Below are positions 1-5,605 of a stretch of DNA of 7,974 nt, one piece after another; the first letter of the stretch is position 1, and every line of letters starts with the position of its first letter. Source of the DNA: Acetofilamentum sp. (GTDB taxonomy: Bacteria; Bacteroidota; Bacteroidia; Bacteroidales; JAFGUD01); contig DYKL01000148.1 in the NCBI GenBank assembly GCA_020722645.1, positions 1 through 7,974 of the forward strand. Reading direction: 5' to 3'. The notes below the pieces were generated by a model. That model was not told the DNA's origin, made no database searches, and worked only from the letters and a program-made list of their open reading frames with translations. The translations under genes were made by a program, and so were the position numbers.

Positions 1-7
1 AAATCAA

Positions 8-100
8 TTTGCTGAATATTAACGAATTACTTCAAAATATACCGAACTATTGTATTAACAACAGTTAGGTGTATTTTGTAATCAATTGATATTCAGCAAA
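8..100. repeat. Widely spaced 12-bp perfect inverted repeat
   Basis: TTTGCTGAATAT at 8-19 is the exact reverse complement of ATATTCAGCAAA at 89-100, with a 69-bp AT-rich spacer. The same octamer AATCAATT occurs just before each arm (2-9, overlapping the left arm by two bases, and 80-87), so the direct and inverted elements are paired. The right octamer is part of a self-complementary ATCAATTGAT (81-90). This could be the ends of a small non-autonomous mobile element, a paired protein-binding site, or the stem of an untranslated RNA. Nothing in the spacer decides between these. Confidence 0.5.
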
Positions 101-180
101 ATATGTTTATATAGACAAGAATTATTAAGTTCCCCTAAATCTGCAGGTGTTTTTAGATCTTGCCTTATTTCATTACATTC

Positions 181-266
181 GTTCCGACAGATTTCACTTA
201 TTTAAGTGCATAAAAATTTCGATTTCCCTTATATTTCTTGGAAAATCTGCCGGAACTTGCGGATTT
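181..266. repeat. Nested palindromic structure with two mutually exclusive stems
   Basis: GTTCCGACAGATTT (181-194) pairs with AAATCTGCCGGAAC (243-256): 13 of 14 positions are complementary. Inside the outer stem is a 6-bp perfect hairpin, CACTTA/TAAGTG (195-208). The right arm also starts a second hairpin, AAATCTGC (243-250) with GCGGATTT (259-266), around an 8-nt loop, with one G-T pair if the + strand is transcribed. The two uses of 243-250 exclude each other. A partial third copy, AAATCTGC followed by AGG, lies at 137-147. No gene follows closely on the + strand. On the minus strand the structure is about 50 nt beyond the peptidase stop codon, so it could be a 3'-end or leader element of a transcript continuing leftward, or a dispersed repeat. 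Confidence 0.5.
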
Positions 267-313
267 AAGGAGTTACTGAAAAATCAATAATTTGTTAATT
301 AAAAAATAATTCA

Positions 314-1576
314 TTATTTATTCATATCATCAACAAAAAACATTAATAGTTTAAAAACTGATTCGTAGCCGGATAAAGGAATATTTTCGCGAGTATCTCT
401 GATGTTGTGATATTCTTTATAGCTTCCTAATGTATATATAAAAAAACTTGGAACACCTTTTTCGTAAAAATAGTAATGGTCGCTGTTTGCTGCCGGACCT
501 CGTTTTTTAATCTGTGGCAAAAGATTATGTTCTTCGTTTATTTCCAGCAATTTCTGATATTCTTTTTCATAAACAGTGCTATTTACAATCTGAATACCTT
601 CTTCGCCGCTACCCATTAAATCGAGATTCAGTAAAAATTTAATATTTGACAAAGGAATCAAAGGATTTTGCACAAAATTGTAAGAGCCTACAAGCCCAAT
701 TTCTTCTCCGCTGAAAAATATAAAACCGATGCTGTAATGCGGAATACTTTTTCTTTGTGAATATTCTTTTGCTAGATCAAGAAGAAATGCACAACCACTT
801 GCATTGTCGTGTGCCCCCGGAAAAATTACATTTCTGCCCATAGTTCCAAGATGGTCGTAATGTGCCGTAAATATTATAAAAGTATCAACTTCGCCTTCTA
901 TGTATCCGAAAATATTTTGTGTTTTGTGTTTTGACAAGAATTGAGCATCTATTAAAGTTTCTACTGTTTTGAGTTTTTCGGGTAATGATGAACGTAATAC
1001 GATTAAGTGCATAAAATCGTTTTGATATCTGCCTGCACCAAAAACCAGATTGTCTGTTATTGTTATTAAACCGGCTGCTTTAAGTGTGTTGTCGTCAATT
1101 ATCTCTTCATAGTCGTTTTTAAAACTTGCATTGGTAACTCCGATTGTATCAATAACCACAAAAGTTTCTGACAAATCCTGAGTTTTGAATTTGGTGTATT
1201 TTTTTTCATCATCAATAATATCAACTGTCAGATATTGAACTTTGAATGTTCCCCTTGAAGTACCGGAGGTTGGATTTACAATATAATCAACACCCGGTAT
1301 GAGCCTGTTTCCGTTAAAAGAGACCTCCATTCGGCTTGGAAAAATATTTGCATTGAGTGTGAATTCCTGATAATAATCTTTTGTTTTACTTTTTAGGTGT
1401 AGCCTTTGAAGTTCATCAGAAATAAATTTTGCCGCCATATTATGACCGTCAATTGCATATCCACGTCCAAATAATGCTGGAGAAGCTAAGGTGTCAATTA
1501 TTTTTTTTGCATAATTTATATCTTGCGAAAAACTAAAAATTGGCAGTAACAGAATAATAATCAGTATTTTTCTCAT
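314..1576 (-). CDS. Secreted M28-family zinc metallopeptidase (aminopeptidase-like)
   Basis: A 420-residue exported peptidase of the M28 (aminopeptidase Y/S-like) family, which uses two zinc ions to hydrolyse peptides, usually from the N-terminus. A Sec signal peptide is clear (residues 1-18, MRK, hydrophobic stretch, FSFSQ). The catalytic domain runs from about residue 220 to the end. All expected metal ligands can be placed: H239 in TAHYDHLG, bridging D257 in HDNASG, E292 of SGEEIGLVGS (with E291 as general base), D319 in NLDLMG, and H367 in NSDHYYF. The region of about residues 75-215 between the signal peptide and catalytic core has no recognisable motif and may be an accessory domain. 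It probably acts in the periplasm or outside the cell. The ATG at 1576 directly precedes the signal peptide, and a good promoter match lies 26 bp upstream. It is divergent from the small barrel gene. The exact substrate is not inferable. Confidence 0.92.
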   Translation of the reverse strand: MRKILIIILLLPIFSFSQDINYAKKIIDTLASPALFGRGYAIDGHNMAAKFISDELQRLHLKSKTKDYYQEFTLNANIFPSRMEVSFNGNRLIPGVDYIVNPTSGTSRGTFKVQYLTVDIIDDEKKYTKFKTQDLSETFVVIDTIGVTNASFKNDYEEIIDDNTLKAAGLITITDNLVFGAGRYQNDFMHLIVLRSSLPEKLKTVETLIDAQFLSKHKTQNIFGYIEGEVDTFIIFTAHYDHLGTMGRNVIFPGAHDNASGCAFLLDLAKEYSQRKSIPHYSIGFIFFSGEEIGLVGSYNFVQNPLIPLSNIKFLLNLDLMGSGEEGIQIVNSTVYEKEYQKLLEINEEHNLLPQIKKRGPAANSDHYYFYEKGVPSFFIYTLGSYKEYHNIRDTRENIPLSGYESVFKLLMFFVDDMNK

Positions 1577-1601
1577 TTTGTCGTTATTTTAAATTAGATT
1601 T

Positions 1602-1633
1602 CAAATATAAACAGAAAAAATCAAAAAAAACAA
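1602..1633 (-). promoter_or_regulatory. Predicted Bacteroidota-type promoter for the M28 peptidase gene
   Basis: Read on the minus strand, TATATTTG (1609-1602) matches the Bacteroidota -7 consensus TAnnTTTG exactly. A TTG (1633-1631) lies 21 nt upstream, within the 19-21 nt spacing expected for the -33 element. A transcript starting a few bases past the box would have a leader of roughly 20 nt before the ATG at 1576. The match is by eye and the region is AT-rich, so chance similarity is possible. Confidence 0.55.
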
Positions 1634-1650
1634 TTTATTCATTATTTTCT

Positions 1651-1658
1651 TATTTTTG
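1651..1658 (+). promoter_or_regulatory. Predicted -7 promoter element for the small barrel gene
   Basis: TATTTTTG matches the TAnnTTTG consensus exactly, but no TTTG/TTG -33 element is seen 19-21 nt upstream, so this is weaker than the peptidase promoter it diverges from. If it is used, transcription would begin at about 1662-1664. That is just inside or after the ATG at 1661, which favours translation from the second ATG at 1679. Confidence 0.4.
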
Positions 1659-1660
1659 TA

Positions 1661-2332
1661 ATGTTTAACTTTGAGCTTATGAAATTTTCGGCTTTTATTC
1701 TGTTTTTTTTACTGATTTTTATTTATAACTCAAATTCTCAAATTTATTTTGGAATAATATCAGGTTTAAATTCGGCAAATATCCGATTTGTTGATGACGA
1801 AGTAAATAAAAGTTTCAGTGCAATAGAAAACAACAGATTTGGTTATAATGCAGGCATTTGTGGTGATTTTTATTTTTCTAAAGTACTTTCTGTTGAAATT
1901 GATTTGGCATATACAACAAAAGGTTTTAATTTTGAACAGACTTATTCAAGAGGATATAAACAGTTCAACTATATTCAGCTTAATGCAAACGGAAAAATTG
2001 ACTTTAATCCCGACGAGGACATTATTTTTTCTGCCTATGTCGCTCCTTATGCGGCATACTGGCTTTCAGGGAAAAGAATGATTTCCGGCGTAAACTACGG
2101 TTATGTTGTTGATAAAATTCCTTTGCAATCTGACACAACTTTTAGATACAACCGATACGATTTAGGATTGATTTTCGGGACTGAAATGAAATTTGAACAG
2201 GAAAATGATGCTCTTTTTATCATAGGTTTGAAATACGAACACGGTATGATAAGCACTGATATTGACAAAGTTGACGGATGGTTTAATCGCAATATCAGTC
2301 TGTATTTCAGATATTTATTTAATTTAAATTAA
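1661..2332 (+). CDS. Small outer-membrane beta-barrel protein (PorT/OMP_b-brl_2-like)
   Basis: Up to 223 residues, with a hydrophobic signal peptide followed by about 195 residues of alternating hydrophobic/polar strands, as in the 8-stranded outer-membrane barrels common in Bacteroidota (PorT-like, OMP_b-brl_2 type). The family look comes from GYNAGICGDFYFSKVLSVEIDLAY (residues 61-84, a hairpin of two strands around a short turn), from YIQLNANGKIDF and IIFSAYVAPYAAYW as later strands, and from the C-terminal strand NISLYFRYLFNLN. The frame opens at 1661, but the ATG at 1679 (residue 7, MKFSAFILFF...) gives a cleaner signal peptide and fits the promoter position. I prefer 1679; the longer start is kept in the coordinates because it cannot be excluded. 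The function of such barrels is mostly unknown. It could be structural or an adhesion/transport accessory; nothing nearby specifies the role. Confidence 0.8.
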   Translation: MFNFELMKFSAFILFFLLIFIYNSNSQIYFGIISGLNSANIRFVDDEVNKSFSAIENNRFGYNAGICGDFYFSKVLSVEIDLAYTTKGFNFEQTYSRGYKQFNYIQLNANGKIDFNPDEDIIFSAYVAPYAAYWLSGKRMISGVNYGYVVDKIPLQSDTTFRYNRYDLGLIFGTEMKFEQENDALFIIGLKYEHGMISTDIDKVDGWFNRNISLYFRYLFNLN

Positions 2333-2365
2333 TTTTTTATTCAATAGTTCACTATATTTTCGATG

Positions 2366-2387
2366 TTTCAGGTGCCCACACCTGAAA
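2366..2387. repeat. Perfect 9-bp palindromic hairpin between the barrel gene and glpK
   Basis: TTTCAGGTG (2366-2374) and CACCTGAAA (2379-2387) are exact reverse complements around a 4-nt CCCA loop. The element lies 33 bp after the barrel stop codon and 60 bp before the glpK ATG. It could be a rho-independent terminator of the upstream gene, though only a short interrupted T run follows (TTTCAACGGTTTT). It could instead be an operator or leader hairpin of glpK, or one copy of a dispersed palindrome. A one-mismatch -7-like box (TATTTTCG, 2355-2362) just upstream would place the hairpin at the 5' end of a glpK transcript. Confidence 0.6.
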
Positions 2388-2447
2388 TTTCAACGGTTTT
2401 AAACCAAGACCAACTTCTTTTTCTGAAAAAAACAAAAAAACATCAGA

Positions 2448-3926
2448 ATGAAAAAATATATATTATCTTTAGACCAGGGAACAAGTAGTTGCCGAGCTTT
2501 ATTATTCGATAAAGAATTCAACCTGATTGGCATTGAACAAAAAGAATTCAGTCAGAAATACCCAAAACCCGGCTGGGTTGAGCAAGACCCGAAAGAGATT
2601 CTTGAAGTTCAGATTAAAGTTGCCCAAGACTTGCTGAAAAGTAACAATATCTCGGCTGATGAAATTATTTCGATAGGTATCACAAATCAGCGTGAAACAA
2701 CAGTTTTATGGAACAAAAATACCGGAGAACCTGTTTATAACGCAATTGTATGGCAGGATAAAAGAACTTCAGGTGTTTGTAACGAACTAAAAGATACATA
2801 CTGGAACGATTACATAAGTCAAAATACAGGTCTCTGGATAGACTCCTATTTTTCTGCAACAAAAATTCAATGGATACTCGAAAATATCGAAGAAGTATAT
2901 CAAAATGCAAAATATGGTGATATTTTATTCGGAACAATTGACACCTGGCTGATTTGGAATTTAACAGGCAAAAAAGCATTTGTTACCGATTATACAAATG
3001 CTTCAAGGACAATGCTATACAATATCAGAACATTAGACTGGGACAAAAAATTATTGTCTTTGTTCAACATACCGCCAATGATGTTGCCAAGAGTAGTTGA
3101 CAGTGCAGGTTTTATAGCAAATACCGAAGCTGATATTTTCGGCGTTGAAATACCGATTTCAGGGGTTGCAGGCGACCAACAGGCCGCTCTTTTCGGACAA
3201 CTCTGTTTTGAACCCGGAACAGCAAAAAATACTTATGGGACAGGTTGTTTCATACTTATGAATACCGGCAAACACGTTTTTCATTCTTTAAACGGAATGA
3301 TTTCGACTATTGCCTGGGGTATAGACGGCAATATTACCTATGCTCTCGAAGGCAGCGTATTTATTGCCGGTGCCGCTATTAAATGGTTACGTGATTCTCT
3401 TGGGCTTATAAAATCCGCAGCTGAAACCGAAGAAATTGCAAAAAGCATTGCTTCAAGCGAAGGGGTTTATGTTGTTCCTGCATTTAGCGGTCTTGGTGCA
3501 CCATACTGGGATATGCAAGCCCGTGCTGCAATTGTAGGACTGACACAAGGCAGTTCAAAAAACAATATAATCAGAGCAACCCTCGAATCTATTGCTTATC
3601 AAACAAAAGATGTGTTTGATGCTATGTACGAAGACTCCAAGCTCGAACTTGAAGAACTGTATGTAGATGGAGGAGCTTCTGCTAATGACTTTTTAATGCA
3701 ATTTCAGGCTGATATATTAAACACAAAAGTAGTACGTCCTAAAAACATAGAAACAACAGCACTTGGAGCGGCATATCTTGCGGCATTAGGCTCTTATGTT
3801 GTCAATTTTAATGATTTGAAAAAAATGCTTAATTCCGGAAAAGAATTTAAACCGCAAATGGAAGCCGAAAAAATTGCTGAATTGTATGAAGGATGGAAAA
3901 ATGCCATTAAAAAAATCAGAGCTTAA
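2448..3926 (+). CDS. glpK: Glycerol kinase
   Basis: Cytoplasmic ATP:glycerol 3-phosphotransferase, the first step of glycerol use, making sn-glycerol 3-phosphate for lipid synthesis or for oxidation to dihydroxyacetone phosphate. At 492 residues it is of usual full length for the FGGY kinase family. Visible landmarks are the N-terminal phosphate-binding DQGTSSCRALLFD (9-21), GWVEQDP (42-48), the glycerol-binding R82/E83 in NQRETT, Y134 and the catalytic base D243 in GVAGDQQAALFGQ, the first FGGY signature at 134-146, NTYGTGCF (261-268), FSGLGAPYWD (346-355), the second FGGY signature at 360-380, and the C-terminal LYVDGGASANDFLMQ. No glpF, glpD or transporter gene is adjacent in the window, so it appears to be monocistronic. 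The ATG at 2448 is followed at once by the conserved N-terminus; the upstream sequence is A-rich without a Shine-Dalgarno. Regulatory residues known from other glycerol kinases look absent (see findings). Confidence 0.97.
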   Translation: MKKYILSLDQGTSSCRALLFDKEFNLIGIEQKEFSQKYPKPGWVEQDPKEILEVQIKVAQDLLKSNNISADEIISIGITNQRETTVLWNKNTGEPVYNAIVWQDKRTSGVCNELKDTYWNDYISQNTGLWIDSYFSATKIQWILENIEEVYQNAKYGDILFGTIDTWLIWNLTGKKAFVTDYTNASRTMLYNIRTLDWDKKLLSLFNIPPMMLPRVVDSAGFIANTEADIFGVEIPISGVAGDQQAALFGQLCFEPGTAKNTYGTGCFILMNTGKHVFHSLNGMISTIAWGIDGNITYALEGSVFIAGAAIKWLRDSLGLIKSAAETEEIAKSIASSEGVYVVPAFSGLGAPYWDMQARAAIVGLTQGSSKNNIIRATLESIAYQTKDVFDAMYEDSKLELEELYVDGGASANDFLMQFQADILNTKVVRPKNIETTALGAAYLAALGSYVVNFNDLKKMLNSGKEFKPQMEAEKIAELYEGWKNAIKKIRA

Positions 3927-3980
3927 CCGACAAATTTCCAAAATTAAGGTTTAAGGAACATGTTTTAAAAAATAGTCAGC

Positions 3981-4090
3981 TCTCAGCGGTACTTTGCGTT
4001 TCTTTCTTTGCGTTTCTTTGCGGTAAAAAAATATTATTCAAATATTACCGCAGAGAACCGCGAAGGTTTTCACAAAGAGCCTCAAAGAAA
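3981..4090. repeat. Degenerate palindromic 'CTTTGCG' repeat element between glpK and recR
   Basis: The element contains a perfect 14-bp tandem duplication (CTTTGCGTTTCTTT at 3992-4005 and 4006-4019), then TGCGGTAA (4019-4026), an 18-nt AT-rich loop, and the inverted TTACCGCA (4045-4052). The symmetry extends outwards imperfectly: the 13 bases flanking the left arm agree at about 10 positions with the reverse complement of the right flank (AACCGCGAAGG region), and CACAAAG/CTCAAAGAAA further right echo the left CTTTG units. This resembles the short dispersed palindromes rich in CTTTGCG/CGCAAAG seen between genes in many environmental bacterial genomes. That family identification is from memory. 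It lies between two converging genes and may also slow or end transcription from both sides. It does not seem to code for protein. Confidence 0.65.
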
Positions 4091-4121
4091 TACAGACATT
4101 AATTTAGTAATATTCCTAATA

Positions 4122-4736
4122 TCACGATTGATACTTGACTCTGTTTGCAATAGCTCTGCCCAATGTCATTTCGTCGGTATATTCAAGTTCATCGCCAAAA
4201 CCGACACCACGAGCAATTGAAGATATTTCAACATTGTACTCCTTTAATTTTTTAAAAAGATAAAAACATGTAGTTTCGCCCTCCATTGTAGTGTTTAATG
4301 CGAATACAACTTCTTTGATATTTTCATTTTTCAGCCTGTTTTCGAGCGATGAAATTGTTAAATCTGATGGAGCAATGCCGTCAAGCGGAGAAATCAGCCC
4401 GCCTAAAACGTGATAAACACCTTTAAACTGCATAGTTTTTTCAATTGCAATAATATCTTTTATATTTTCCACAATGCAAACCACCGAATTATCACGTCTC
4501 GGATCAGCACAAATATCACATAAATCATTATCAGACAAATTATTACATTTTCGGCAGATTTTAATTTCTTTTTTCAATTTTATAATTGACTGCCCAAAAT
4601 TTTCAACTTGTTCAATATCCTGATTTAGAAGATGAAGAACTAATCTTAAAGCTGTTTTTTTGCCTATTCCGGGTAATTTGGCAAACTGGTTTACTGCTTC
4701 TGACAGTAATTTTGATGAAAAATCGTCATTAAACAT
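4122..4736 (-). CDS. recR: Recombination mediator protein RecR
   Basis: RecR acts in the cytoplasm with RecO (and RecF) to load RecA onto single-stranded DNA coated by SSB at gaps and stalled forks. The 204-residue length is normal. Domains in order: an N-terminal helix-hairpin-helix region around KLPGIGKKTALRLVLHLL (20-37), a zinc finger with C61, C64, C73 and C76 (C-x2-C-x8-C-x2-C), a Toprim domain (about 84-178) with the acidic E90 in VCIVEN and NTTMEGETT (148-156), and the C-terminal Walker-B-like segment GDELEYTDEMTLGRAIANR (181-199). Nothing is missing. The ATG at 4736 is only 9 bp past the stop of the DUF4249 gene, so it can be read as the last gene of the receptor-lipoprotein operon. 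A promoter match overlaps that stop codon. It converges on glpK. Confidence 0.96.
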   Translation of the reverse strand: MFNDDFSSKLLSEAVNQFAKLPGIGKKTALRLVLHLLNQDIEQVENFGQSIIKLKKEIKICRKCNNLSDNDLCDICADPRRDNSVVCIVENIKDIIAIEKTMQFKGVYHVLGGLISPLDGIAPSDLTISSLENRLKNENIKEVVFALNTTMEGETTCFYLFKKLKEYNVEISSIARGVGFGDELEYTDEMTLGRAIANRVKYQS

Positions 4737-4740
4737 AAAA

Positions 4741-4771
4741 CAAATTTAGAAAAAAGGAAACTTATAAACAA
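4741..4771 (-). promoter_or_regulatory. Predicted promoter for recR overlapping the end of the DUF4249 gene
   Basis: On the minus strand, TAAATTTG (4748-4741) matches TAnnTTTG exactly and includes the TAA stop of the lipoprotein gene. ATTG with its TTG at 4771-4769 lies 20 nt upstream, within the expected spacing. Only four bases separate the box from the recR ATG, so a transcript from here would be leaderless or nearly so. The prediction is by eye in an AT-rich region and could be fortuitous. Confidence 0.4.
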
Positions 4772-5588
4772 TATATTCGAAACTGCTTGTCTGCTCAACG
4801 CAGAAATAGCCGAGAGCATCGTTATCAAAGTTACCTTTTGGATTAAAAGGACTTGTAGAACTTCCGCCTGAATACAGAACCTCAATAAACTGGTCAAAAT
4901 AATCATACGTTTCTTTGTTTATTGATGCAAGTTCAATTTTAACAGTATCACCTTCCAGAAAATATTCGCTCAAAACTATTTGCATTGTATCACCAATTGC
5001 AAATTCATCACTTGTAAAATTGTAACTGTCATTTATATATTTTCTTCCGGCATCTTTATAAACTTTTATTCTATAGTAATTTTCTTCATCAGGTATATCA
5101 AACCAGTAAGTAAGAGCAAAAAGCATCATTCTTTCATTGCCCAAACTATCTGTAATATAAATATCTTCGTCAGTAAAAGAAGTAAAAAGAGTTAAAAACA
5201 AGCCGGGATTGCTTGGTGTTTGTGCTGTTGCAGTGTACTTAACCCCTGTGTTTTTGTCGGTTATTTCAATTTGAAACAAGTCGCCTGATTCTGCAATTAT
5301 TCCGTTAGAAATAAATTCCCCTTTTGTGTTTTTTTCAAAATAATAATTTTCGTTATTGTTTTTGATTAAAATTATGTCCAAATTCTCAATTCTTTGAGGC
5401 TTATTATTGTCATAAAATGAATTTGAATATGTTGCAATAACCGAACAAGTGCTGTCGGTTGCGTTAAGATTGGCTTCAATAACTATTCTCGGCTCTGCAT
5501 CTTCCAAGTCTATCTCTATTATATCAATACAAGATAATTGAAAAATTGAAACCAAAAATACAAGTAATAAAATTTTATATGTTTTCAT
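4746..5588 (-). CDS. DUF4249-type lipoprotein, probable partner of the TonB-dependent receptor
   Basis: A 280-residue predicted lipoprotein. The N-terminus has a short signal peptide with lipobox FQLSC, and the lipidated cysteine is C20. The following IDIIEIDLEDAEPRIVIEANL is the arrangement I recognise from DUF4249 proteins of Bacteroidota: acidic residues, then 'EPRIVIEA'. The acidic stretch after the cysteine could act as a surface-export signal, but the fit to the published Bacteroidota signals is loose. The rest is beta-rich: a small N-terminal beta domain to about residue 125 ending in YTATAQTPSNP, then a second domain with YWFDIPDEENYYRIKVYKD and a C-terminal part with SSTSPFNPKGNFDNDALGYFCVE. 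The gene starts 17 bp after the receptor stop codon, so co-transcription is very likely. It plausibly caps or assists the receptor in the way SusD assists SusC, but it has no SusD resemblance. No substrate can be named, and the family assignment is from motif memory. Confidence 0.8.
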   Translation of the reverse strand: MKTYKILLLVFLVSIFQLSCIDIIEIDLEDAEPRIVIEANLNATDSTCSVIATYSNSFYDNNKPQRIENLDIILIKNNNENYYFEKNTKGEFISNGIIAESGDLFQIEITDKNTGVKYTATAQTPSNPGLFLTLFTSFTDEDIYITDSLGNERMMLFALTYWFDIPDEENYYRIKVYKDAGRKYINDSYNFTSDEFAIGDTMQIVLSEYFLEGDTVKIELASINKETYDYFDQFIEVLYSGGSSTSPFNPKGNFDNDALGYFCVEQTSSFEYIVYKFPFF

Positions 5589-5605
5589 AACTTTTTACTT
5601 TAAAA

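Larger units (their letters stand above)
1..313. other. Non-coding region with two inverted-repeat structures
   Basis: I see no convincing coding frame here on either strand, and no tRNA or rRNA. The stretch lies downstream of the minus-strand M28 peptidase and runs off the left edge, so it is probably the spacer to the next gene outside the window. It is not featureless: it holds a 12-bp perfect inverted repeat (8-19 with 89-100) and a longer nested palindromic structure (181-266), listed separately. A purine-rich AAGGAG at 267-272 resembles a ribosome binding site but no start codon follows at a usable distance. Confidence 0.75.

Noticed and set aside
301..319. An AT-only hairpin with a T run at the end of the M28 peptidase gene (minus strand), possible terminator
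   Set aside because: The 6-bp stem AAATAA/TTATTT has no G-C pair and would be very unstable; such patterns are expected by chance in this AT-rich spacer.
1839..2292. Two short open frames (plus 1839-2081, minus 2101-2292) inside the barrel gene
   Set aside because: They overlap a gene with a clear signal peptide and barrel pattern and have no features of their own.
44..2350. GAACTATTG at 44-52 with its reverse complement near 2342-2350
   Set aside because: A 9-bp match over this distance with no flanking similarity is not better than chance.
2680..2979. A 99-codon antisense frame inside glpK
   Set aside because: It lies opposite strongly conserved kinase motifs; the open frame is explained by the codon use of glpK.
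3992..4090. Could the repeat near recR be a CRISPR array?
   Set aside because: There are only two adjacent 14-bp copies with no spacers, the arms are imperfect inverted copies, and no cas gene is present.
4008..4220. A 70-codon open frame on the plus strand across the glpK-recR gap
   Set aside because: It starts inside the palindromic repeat and runs antisense into the conserved C-terminus of recR; the peptide shows no family resemblance or signal.
4691..5195. Short frames overlapping recR and the DUF4249 gene (minus 4691-4906, plus 4980-5195)
   Set aside because: The first is out of frame with two well-supported genes and the second is antisense; neither continues a conserved domain, so there is no sign of a frameshift in the lipoprotein.
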